Shown: positions 12,134-21,111 of the stretch, piece after piece | How positions within the stretch are numbered: the first letter of the stretch is position 1 | How the letters are laid out: the number at the start of each line of letters is the position of its first letter | DNA from: Stomorhina lunata | Taxonomy: Eukaryota > Arthropoda > Insecta > Diptera > Rhiniidae | Direction: 5' to 3' | NCBI GenBank assembly: GCA_933228675.1 | Contig: OW121743.1 | Coordinates: forward strand, 67,995,708 to 68,059,707 | Length of the DNA: 64,000 nt | Made by a program: the position numbers and the translations under genes | Notes under the pieces: model-generated | What the model saw: only the letters and a program-made list of their open reading frames with translations | Told to the model about the DNA's origin: nothing | The model's database searches: none

Positions 12134-13703
12134 TAAATAAAGACCACAGTGCTAGTAATGTTATCTAACTATCTAAAAATGAATCATATTTCCGGTTCTA
12201 AACTTCATATTTTTAAGTTTTTAAATAACAAATATTTTATTTAACCCACTTACATTTTTCTCGAGTGAAACTTTCGTTGTTAGCCTGTTAAAGCAGGAAG
12301 ACTTCAACATTTTAGTAAATTTGACTATCATTGTATCAACTTATACTTTTAAGTATTTGAAATAAACACTTTTAGTTTTATTTTAAATATTTATTTACTC
12401 TCGTAATAACCAAAAGTGTTGTAACGCATTTTACTTCTTTCAAGTAATGGAAGTTAAGTGTTTTTTACAAAATCTGCCAAAATACTAGATTGGCCTAATG
12501 ATTTCATTAAAATGTAATTAAACATGAAACTTTAATAACAATAATCTAGGCAGACATTATAAGAAAAAAAAAACTAAAACTAACTACTATTTTTATGAAA
12601 ATCAAAAATTTAAGACAATTAAGACTTGAAGTGTTTTTTTGGTCATTCATGATATGCGTAGGATATAAAAACGAAATGGTAATCATTCATGATCTATCAA
12701 ATTGTATAATATCGGCAAACAGTAGCAAGAATATGCACATAAAATGGTATTGCACAAGTTCTAGATGGATCATTAAGTTTATTGCATTTAGTATTAATTA
12801 AATGTGCAAATAATTTATATAATGAACAATAATTAAAGCTTTTTTTCGTTAAAGTGAGGTCTAAACAATTAGACTTTTGTCGATCTAGATTAGGCTAATG
12901 TGGATTTTGTGAATGTAAATTGAGAAAAAATTGATTAATTGAAGCTTTATTCGCTTTATAAAGAGCATAGCATAGCAGCATAACTCCAGACGAACTAGCA
13001 AAATGTTAAGATATTCTGGGAGTGGACATAAGTATTAGGAAGCTTGTGTACGATCATCTTAAAAATAGATAAATAAGGATTAAATTAAGGTCGTCTGACT
13101 TGAAAAGATTTGTTGGTATCGAATCACAACTAGAAGTTGTTCAATGTAGAAAATCACACTATGATATTTCTGCTTAAAAAAAAGTCATATTTTGACCACC
13201 GCTTTTAAAAAATCGAATGATGCAGTTCTATAGAGAATAATCTAGATATTAAGTATCAATAACACTGCTCTGCAGCCAAATCCTCCATTTAATAAAACTA
13301 TGTGGACTACATGGATTTTGATGCGCTTAACTCAGATCCGTTGTCGGTTTTTTTGCATCAGATTTGGATTTTTTTTATGGGCGTGGCAAATTTTTCCCCT
13401 TAAATTAGTCAGGTACGGAGACCTATTTCGTCCTATCCGATTTTCAAAACTAAAACACTTGAATGCATAACAAAATTGCATTTATTTTAGTCTAATATAA
13501 TTTTTCTGTATCTCTTATCGTTTTGGAGTTATTTAGAAATTAATGGAGAAAAATTTTTTTCGTGCAAAATTCGTAATTTTTTTAGGTTAAAAATGTAATT
13601 AAAAAAAAGATAAATTAAAATTTTTACATTTTAAAAATTTTTCTAAGAGCTATATATCTTAAGAATAAAATAAGCTATAAACCATAAAAATCGGTTAAAG
13701 GTA
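12134..13703. other. AT-rich spacer, nothing recognised
   Basis: This is unique-looking DNA with no ORF above 68 codons and no recognisable domain. Around 13370-13700 the text is transposon-like, but no matching ends were found. Confidence 0.45.
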
Positions 13704-14233
13704 GAAACACAATTAGGACGAATAACTGATTTCGTCCAGCACGACGAATTCGGATTTAAAAATTCGTCTTGTAAATTCGTCCATTGAACACATTTGGGAC
13801 GAATAAACGTTGTTGACGCCATTTTTGTTGATTTTTTATTTGCACAAATTACTTACACTTTCGGACATATCGCGCACTCACAACATTTGCATTTTCTTTA
13901 TTTTATTCTTTAATTATTACACAAGATTATTACATTTAAATAATTTTATTTGAAATAAATATTTTTTGTTTACATTTTATAAGGTGACCATATTTTACAA
14001 GAACACATAATTTCTAATATTTTACAACAGAAATAGAAATACAGCCACTCTAATCCAGTTTAGTCGTCGTTCGTCTGCGTATGAAATAGAAATAAACCTA
14101 TCGCACTATTCGATACGCACGACGAACTTCGTCGTACGCACAATTGTGAGCACACTCATATTAGCCCATATGTTTTATTTCTAACGACGAATTTTCGTTC
14201 CGAAAAATTGGTCGTTCGTTCCAATTGTGTTTC
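13704..14233. mobile_element. MITE with GAAACACAATT termini
   Basis: The left end reads GAAACACAATTAGGACGAA, and the right end is a near-perfect inverted match (AATTGTGTTTC preceded by TTCGTTCC). Flanks are gTA on the left and aTA on the right, suggesting a TA or 3-bp target duplication. The 530-bp interior is rich in CGACGAA and TTCGTCG motifs and has no ORF. The superfamily is unassigned. Confidence 0.55.
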
Positions 14234-14925
14234 ATACTTAAAAAATGTTTTAGCTTCATTACCTAATAAAATCTTATGGTCATATGTAAGGTTGGTTGCA
14301 TTGTAATTTTGGGTACCTGCGGTAAATTGGTAATAAAATTCACATTTTTAAACCGATTTTATAATTATAATTGTTTTCATCAAAAACTTATACAATATGT
14401 TATAAAAAAGCTTTTGAAATGTGCTTAATGTTCTTAAAAGAAAACTGATGAAATTTTTCCTAAAACTCAGTAGCTCATGCATCGAATATATATAGTTTCA
14501 AAGCTTTAATCTTAATGTCGATTTAATTAAGATATGCAGAAGAAAATAACTTAATCTTGTATATCATTTAGGAGATATCAGGTAACCAAAAAAGCTCTAC
14601 AAAATTAAGTATTTTTGTTTTCCTTTGGACGAAAACTCGGTTTTGCTCAGTACTTCCACCACAACCACGTTAAAGGCGAAAGTATCTTCTTTAGATTGAG
14701 TGAAAAAAATCAACAAAATTTATCGATCGTAGAACAAAATTTAAAAATTTTCTCAAAAAAGTCAAATAAATTGTTACGCATAATTAGAGCAAAAAGTGTT
14801 GCAGTCGTTTAGGCTTAACTTTTTAATCAAATTGTATTTAAGTGTCAGTCCAAGGCAGGTACCCCCAGGAGTCAACGGATTTCGACCAAAATTAGTAGAG
14901 CTCTTTTTAGAATAAACTAATAGAC
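14234..14925. other. AT-rich spacer, nothing recognised
   Basis: No ORF with coding character and no repeat was found. A 65-codon ORF near 14615-14812 has no recognisable domain. Confidence 0.4.
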
Positions 14926-15040
14926 GTGAACAGCCGTAGTATAGCAGGTAAGTCATCCGCCTAGCATTCCAGAGGTCCCAAGTTCGATCCCCGGCCAGAC
15001 CCACTTGAAAAAAAAAAAAAATAAAAAAGCGGCGGTTCAC
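14926..15040 (+). mobile_element. tRNA-derived SINE head with Pol III A and B boxes
   Basis: An A box (TAGTATAGCAGG, 14937-14948) and a B box (GTTCGATCC, 14982-14990) are separated by about 33 bp, as in a type-2 Pol III promoter. A run of As follows at about 15006-15030. The flanking arms do not pair into a proper acceptor stem, so this is a tRNA-derived SINE rather than a tRNA gene. The tail beyond the A-run may continue to about 15180, but its end is not defined. Confidence 0.5.
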
Positions 15041-15435
15041 CTCATAACTCAGCTAGTCACTGGTTATTGAGTATTAAGCTATGTAAAACTTCTCCAACTA
15101 AGGCATGAGTCTAAAAATATAACCGGATGCAGCTCAATGTCTAAGAGAAGTACCCCTTGTTCCAATTGGAATGTCGTGGGAATTATGTATGTACGTAGAA
15201 GCTTTAAGAAATATAAATTCCTCAAAGACGATCTACTACATCAAGCTTTCGATGGTATATGGGAATTACTTAACATAGTAACAGAACTTGGACGTATAAA
15301 GAATTAAATTGAGCCAGTAGCTGGTAATACTTCTTGGAATGTTTCAACAAAATTAAGGACTATGGATTAATACTCATGGTCTTATGTATAATCTCACAGG
15401 TGAAAATTTTTAGTGATAGAGCTTAATATTATTCA
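15041..15435. other. Spacer, possibly SINE tail
   Basis: No gene is seen. The first 100-150 bp may be the non-tRNA body of the preceding SINE. The remainder is unassigned. Confidence 0.35.
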
Positions 15436-15650
15436 ACCCCGTAATTTCACGACTTGCCTTTTTTATCAGTGAAGTTGATACATTTTTTGTTATTTACATC
15501 GACGGCATGTTAATGCTGTAAGCTTTCCGCCTATTGATGATGTTGGGGTAATAAATAATTTTAGTTAGCAGTGAACGGGGATCGAACCCAGGCTGAGTAT
15601 AATATGTTAGGCTTAGCAGTGGACGTTTTAACCTACTAAGCACCTTTAAA
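15436..15650 (-). mobile_element. tRNA-derived SINE head, minus strand
   Basis: On the minus strand a B box (GGTTCGATCC, complement of 15579-15588) lies downstream of an A-box-like GTGCTTAGTAGG (complement of 15632-15643, 10 of 12 consensus positions). The body would extend leftwards to about 15440. It faces away from the plus-strand SINE at 14926 and is not an obvious copy of it. Confidence 0.4.
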
Positions 15651-15968
15651 TTTGATTGATATTTAAGCTTGTTTGAAAACCACCAGTCAAATTATGGTGG
15701 CTATTGGATTGTATAATGTTACTATCCAAATCGATATTACTACAATATTGTTACGTTTTTCCTTTAAAAACGTGGAAGGAATTCTTTTTACAAACAACCG
15801 TAAACAAAATTAAAAACACTTTCACAAAAACTGTAAAAAAACTTCACAAAACTGCTTTACAAATATTCTTAGTCTCACTGTTATCTTATACGCGTCTTAA
15901 TTAAAACTGTTCCCACAATACTCGTCCATTGGCCTTATATAGTAGAGAAGCAATTTCTGCAGACGTAA

Positions 15969-17409
15969 TGTAATGCAAGATTTTTAGGATTTATAATTTT
16001 TATATTCTTTATTCAAAAATTCTTTTTTTTATATATATTTTTTTTTCTCAACCTATGAGTTTTTTACACATATTTATTTTTTTTATTCTTAAAAAAATAT
16101 CTAGTTGTTAATTTCTTGTTCGCAACATGTTTATTTAAAACAAAAGAAATGTCAGCAAGGCTTTTAAAATGTTTATTTTGGGCATCATTCGATTATAAAC
16201 ATCGGTGAACCGACTAATGTTGCTAAGCGTAGGTGCTGGACTTAGCTAAAAAGTTTATTTGCATGATTAATTAATGTACTCTCACACACACTGCCAATAT
16301 GCCTTATACATTGAAATTTTTGCTTAACAAAATGCATACATTCTTAAAACTTAAGTTTGATAATTACTGGAAAATGATTTTTAAGATTAACAGAATTTTT
16401 TACCAAAATATGAAGAAATTTGCTAAAGTATTTTCTTTTATTTATCTAAATGGGAAAATATTGTTTTGGCAAAAATTTTCTGTAAAGATCTTTAGTATTT
16501 TAAATCGTTCCAAAATATTTACTTCGGTTATTAAAATAGTATTTGCACTTAAATAAAGTGCCTCCAAATTTATTAGAATTTTATCTGTTTTTGACAAGTC
16601 ATGGGTATTATTTGACAAGTCATGTTAAACAATCTGGTAATAATCTAGGCCTTGGTATTAAAACAGAGGTGTTATAATAGAGATAAGGCTATTACCAAAT
16701 TCTTTTTCCGGTCAACTTTGCAAGCATCAACACCTTCTCATTTACAAGATCGGAAAAACTTATTTTTTTTAATAGTGAGTAAAATAGTGGAAAAATTAAG
16801 TGAAAATAAAAGTATTTTATTAACTATACCCGATTAAAGCTACCGGAAATTGAAAGGTAATATTTGTCATATTTTCATATATTAAAAAATAGATATATAT
16901 ATTAACCAAATAAACTTAAAACTAAACAGATAATTGCGGAAAAATTTATAAAATTCATTGAGTTTGGGATCTTAGATGAGTTTAAGCGCCGCTAAGATCA
17001 TGGTAGGGAGGGTTTTGAGGCGCGTTTCTATCCATCAACATCTAGGATAGACATTATAAAACTTTGTAAATAAATTAGGTGAAAACTTTTATTTAATAGT
17101 TGTTTAATTGATCTTAATGGGATTTTATTAACATCTTTTAATTGGTATAAAGATCAATTCTGGCCCATATCGTTTACGTATTTTTTTTCTAGGAGTCTAT
17201 AATAATTATTTATGTAGCAAATTGTTACTATTGAGGACCGAAGATATCAGAGACACGATCCCCCCTCCCGACTGAAAGCTAGTGGCTTCAATGGCTCCTA
17301 ATTGTCCAGGTATCTTGGGATAGAGCTCCCAATAGTCTGTAACACCTCAAGTGGTTTTTACAAACATTCGTTTAAGTGAAAATATCAACTAGAAAATTTG
17401 TTCATTACA
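15969..17409 (+). repeat. 5' LTR of element 1
   Basis: The LTR begins TGTAATG and ends CATTACA, a perfect 7-bp terminal inverted repeat. An AATAAA signal (16552-16557) overlaps a 6-bp hairpin (GCACTT loop AAATA stem AAGTGC, 16545-16561), a plausible poly(A) hairpin. A 14-bp direct repeat, TTTGACAAGTCATG, occurs at 16590 and 16611 and may bind a regulator in U3 or R. The 85- and 61-codon ORFs within the LTR recur in the 3' copy and are probably not genes. Confidence 0.93.
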
Positions 17410-17414
17410 TAAAT

Positions 17415-17432
17415 TGGCGCCCAACGTGGGGC
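17415..17432 (+). other. Primer-binding site, tRNA-Lys(CUU) type
   Basis: TGGCGCCCAACGTGGGGC lies five bases after the LTR. It is complementary to the 3' end of insect tRNA-Lys(CUU) including CCA, as I recall that tRNA. It would prime minus-strand DNA synthesis. Confidence 0.85.
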
Positions 17433-19524
17433 CGAGAGATTTTAACGCTTTGTTTTTTATCCACCTAGCAGATTTTCTTGGCTCTACATCATAAACTTTT
17501 ATTTTTCATTTTTTTTGATTTCAAAAAACTTATAAAATTTTTTAAATTTGTATATTTTTCGAATTCTTCTTTTTCAAATAATATCCAGGGTTGCTTGGAC
17601 TTCGAATATCTGAGAGTTTAAGGTTCGGATATTTCGACCAGCAACTTTCCAGATATCCTTTTGATATTAGATGCAGACTGTATGCAAGCTTAAAGATTTT
17701 TGTAGCGGTTTGAAATAGTTGGTTAGTTTTCTTCTTTTCATTGCAACTTAGGCATCGATATCCTGGTTTTTCCTTGGATTTACAATGTATATGCTGTGAG
17801 TCTGCATCTCATTGTCCGTTAAAATCAGTTTTTATTAGAAATAAAATCTTAAGTATATCGGTTTGTTCTTTAAAAACAGAAAAACTATCAACTTTTTGAA
17901 CTCCATAGACACAATTTGTTCCCTTTTCACCTATTTTTATTCAAAGCTTTTAAATTTTTTTTACCGACTCTTTTGACTCACATCACTTAATAGTAAGAAA
18001 AGTAAATCTATATTTTGTTACATTTTTATTATCTTGGTTTGCAATTTCCTATCAATTGCTTTAATATTTCATTGAAGTATTTTGTTGTTTATCTTTTGAA
18101 AAATTTAAATAGTTATTTTTTTATTGAAATTTTAATTGTTTAAATCAGTTTTTGGTACTACTTTAATTTTTGGTTAGATTTAACTCTAACTAAATCAAAA
18201 TTACATTATTTCAAAATTGCTTTAGCATATGATTTTTGAAACTGTTGTAAGATACAACATAAAAAAATTTTCTTTAATATCTTGCTATTTTTTTTTTCTT
18301 CAATTTGGCAATAAATTTATTTGTGTTAAAATTTTAACATAAATTGGTTATTTTTTTTTTCTTTTTGATACAAAATTGAAAATAGTTAAAAAAATATTCA
18401 AATATTTTGCTTTAAAAAAGTTTTTAAATAAATTTTCTAATAATTTTCTCTAAAATAACAATAGTTCTTTATTTTTTTTTTTCATACTTTCAACAGGTAT
18501 CAATTGATTTTTACTAAAGTTTTTACACAAATTTCATTAATTTTGTTTTGATTTTTGATAAGCCATAACTTTGCTTTTAACCAAATTTTTTTTTTAAATT
18601 TTTAAATTTCTCAAAAATTTCCAAATTTCTTAAAGATTTTCAAAATTTTCAAATTTCATAAAAAAATTTTAAATTTCTTAAAGATTTTCAAAATTTTTAG
18701 AATTTTCAAATTTCATAAAAATTTTCAAATTTCTTAAAGATTTTCAAATTTCTTAAAAATTTTCAAATTTCCTAAAAATTTTCATTTTCTGAGTTTTCAT
18801 TTTTGTAATCCAATAAAATACTAATACCTTTTATTTTGTTTTTTTTTTAATTTATTTTGTTTGTAATCATTAAAAAAATAAAATCTATTTTTTTTTTAAT
18901 TTAATTGGGTTACAAATTACTTTATATTCAAACCATTTTCGAATTTGATTATTTTTTTTTGAAAACCTATTTATTCAAATACATTTATTTCAAACTTTCG
19001 TTTTGAAATTTTTCTATTGAACTACATATTTTTACAATTCCTAACAATTTTTTTTATCTTGAGTTAATACTTGATTCTCTTTTGCCTGATAATTTTACCT
19101 TAAAAATCTGAGAAAACATTTGTATTTTCTTTTTGATTTTGCCTTTTTGTTTTTTTTTTTTTTTTTTTTGATCTTTCATTTTTTTTAATAGAAAACATTT
19201 ATATTTTCTTTTGATTTTTGCGTTTTCATTATTTTTTTTTTGGTTTTTCCATAATTTTCAATAGTTTTTTTTTCAGTAGATTTTTAACTTTAAATCAAAA
19301 TAAAATCTTATATAAATTTAAATTTTTGGAATTCATTTTTTTATAAGAATTTTCGAAAATTTAATTCAAGTTAGATTTTGTGTGTCATTATTCAAAATAT
19401 ATCAATATTTTTAAGGCTTCAATTCAGGTTTTAATCAACCTCTTCCTAATTTACAACTCTGGTTTTGGTTTAGGATAATTTTTTTTTTTGTTTCTATATT
19501 TTTTTTTTTGCAAGTTTCAATACT
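17433..19524 (+). other. Long untranslated leader of element 1, probable intron
   Basis: This 2.1-kb stretch between the primer site and gag has no ORF. The first 360 bp are of mixed composition and include a 10-bp inverted pair (GATGCAGACT at 17670, AGTCTGCATC at 17799), a possible packaging hairpin. After a good donor, GTGAGT (17796-17801), the sequence becomes extremely A/T-rich. It ends in a long T-tract and an acceptor-like TTTGCAAG (AG at 19514-19515), ten bases before the gag start. A spliced leader is an inference from these signals. Imperfect ATTTTCAAATTTCT repeats occur at 18595-18790. Confidence 0.5.
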
Positions 19525-21111
19525 ATGATGGAACGATCACCTCCTCCACCAACACCTTCGCAACCATCTGGCTCAAATTCGGATCAATCTTGCAAAATTT
19601 GCAATGAACGATTATCCGAAGGCCAAGATTGTTTGATTATCTCTGAATGCAATCACGCGTTTCACCGCACTTGCATTGAGAATCATCTAGCTTTGGCCTC
19701 TGATTGTCCATCATGTAAACGGCCTTGCTCCCTAGCAGAGCTTAAGAGTTTCTATATGCAGGATGTTCAAATAGTTGACAAGTCCAAGCAACCTACTCGT
19801 GGAAGACCTCGAGGTGCTATGGCAAAACAGTATAATACCAGAAGTAATGTTAGAAACTTATTTAATGAGATACTCACTCCTTCGTCTAACGTGAACAATC
19901 CTTCAAATCAAATTAATGTTATTGATGATTCTCCTCCACCGAGAAACTTAAATCAATCAAACAATATAAATTCTCCACAGACGAACAGACCAAACCAAAA
20001 TCCTCGGTATGGTAATGGAAATAATTCCAGAAATATAGATTATTCTAATTTGAATACAATCATTGAGAATACTGTTACTCGATTGTTGCAAAACCTAAAC
20101 TTGACTCAAAATGCTCAAAATACTTTCAATAATTCAAATTTTCATCCACCAGCTACTTCTCAAAACCCTGTTCGAAATGCCCCAAACCATTCTCAAGCTC
20201 GTCCAGCATCACGTCAAAATCATTATAATTCATCTTTTGATGAAAATTTTGCAATTCGATCTGACAAAATAACTTCGATAATCCAAAACTGGAACATCAA
20301 ATTTGATGGATCCAGTAATGGAATATCTGTGGACGAATTTTTATACAGAGTGCGATGCTTGACCAGAGAAAATTTTAACAATGATTTTACGTTCATTTGT
20401 AAAAATCTACATATTTTGTTAGCTGGTCGTGCGAGAGATTGGTATTGGCGCTATCACAAACAAGTAGAAGTGGTTGTTTGGAATGAGTTCTGCGAAGCGC
20501 TCAAATACCAATACAAAGAATTTAAGTCAAGCTTTGACATACACGAAGAGATCAGAAATAGGAAAATGAAAGTTAACGAAACATTTGAGTCATATTATGA
20601 ATCGGTGTGTGTTCTGTTAGATCGTCTGTCAACACCATTACCAGAATCAGAATTGGTTGAAATTCTCACTAGAAATTTACGACCGGAAATCCGGCATGAA
20701 TTACTTTATGTTCCTGTTTATTCAATTGCACACTTGAGAAAACTGGTCCAAATGCGAGAAAATTTAATGGATACGGACTATTTCCGTAAAAGTGCATCAA
20801 ATAAATTTAACACAAATTTTGCTCAAAGACGTCAAGTGGCAGAACTTGAATTTTCGCATGAAGAGGTTGTTACCGAATCTGAACCAGAAATTTCTGTGGA
20901 CGCCATTGAACGAACTCCACAAGTTTTTAAGTGCTGGAATTGCGAGCAACCAGGTCATCACTGGGAGGATTGTTTGGAGTCTAGAAATGTGTTTTGCTAT
21001 GGGTGTGGGCTGAAAAATACCTACAAGCCTCAATGCACAAATTGTGCTAACAGAAAGCTTAACGCATCAAAAAACCGGCTAGCTCAGCACAATCCCCAGA
21101 ATCGCCCATAA
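19525..21111 (+). CDS. gag: Gag polyprotein with N-terminal RING-H2 finger (element 1)
   Basis: This 528-residue structural protein would assemble the cytoplasmic particle and package element RNA. In order it has a Pro-rich start, then a complete RING-H2 finger at residues 23-64 (C23, C26, C42, H44, H47, C50, C61, C64), the ligand order of RING-type E3 ubiquitin ligases. An Asn/Gln/Pro-rich linker spans about 85-240, followed by a retrotransposon Gag/capsid-like domain at about 248-415. A zinc knuckle CX2CX4HX4C lies at 470-483, and a second knuckle at 491-504 has Thr in place of His. The start is the first of two adjacent ATGs just after the T-rich tract. The C-terminus overlaps pol. A RING finger is not part of standard gypsy Gags and may be a captured host domain; ligase activity is inferred only. 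Confidence 0.9.
   Translation: MMERSPPPPTPSQPSGSNSDQSCKICNERLSEGQDCLIISECNHAFHRTCIENHLALASDCPSCKRPCSLAELKSFYMQDVQIVDKSKQPTRGRPRGAMAKQYNTRSNVRNLFNEILTPSSNVNNPSNQINVIDDSPPPRNLNQSNNINSPQTNRPNQNPRYGNGNNSRNIDYSNLNTIIENTVTRLLQNLNLTQNAQNTFNNSNFHPPATSQNPVRNAPNHSQARPASRQNHYNSSFDENFAIRSDKITSIIQNWNIKFDGSSNGISVDEFLYRVRCLTRENFNNDFTFICKNLHILLAGRARDWYWRYHKQVEVVVWNEFCEALKYQYKEFKSSFDIHEEIRNRKMKVNETFESYYESVCVLLDRLSTPLPESELVEILTRNLRPEIRHELLYVPVYSIAHLRKLVQMRENLMDTDYFRKSASNKFNTNFAQRRQVAELEFSHEEVVTESEPEISVDAIERTPQVFKCWNCEQPGHHWEDCLESRNVFCYGCGLKNTYKPQCTNCANRKLNASKNRLAQHNPQNRP
21069..21075 (+). promoter_or_regulatory. -1 ribosomal frameshift heptamer (A AAA AAC)
   Basis: In the gag frame the codons read TCA AAA AAC, giving the canonical X XXY YYZ slippery site A AAA AAC. 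Pol is in the -1 frame and is open from 21063, so the heptamer sits inside the 21063-21111 overlap as required to make Gag-Pol. A downstream stem or pseudoknot was not resolved by eye. Confidence 0.75.

Noticed and set aside
14937..15000. Functional tRNA gene
   Set aside because: A and B boxes are present, but the acceptor and anticodon stems do not pair and an A-run with further sequence follows. A SINE fits better.
15749..15968. Fragment of another LTR starting TGTTACG and interrupted by element 1
   Set aside because: The start is LTR-like, but no matching end, primer site or second copy could be found in the window.
16299..16837. 85- and 61-codon ORFs in the element 1 LTR, repeated at 24958-25496
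   Set aside because: They lie inside the LTR, contain the poly(A) signal region and show no domain. Their duplication only reflects the two LTRs.
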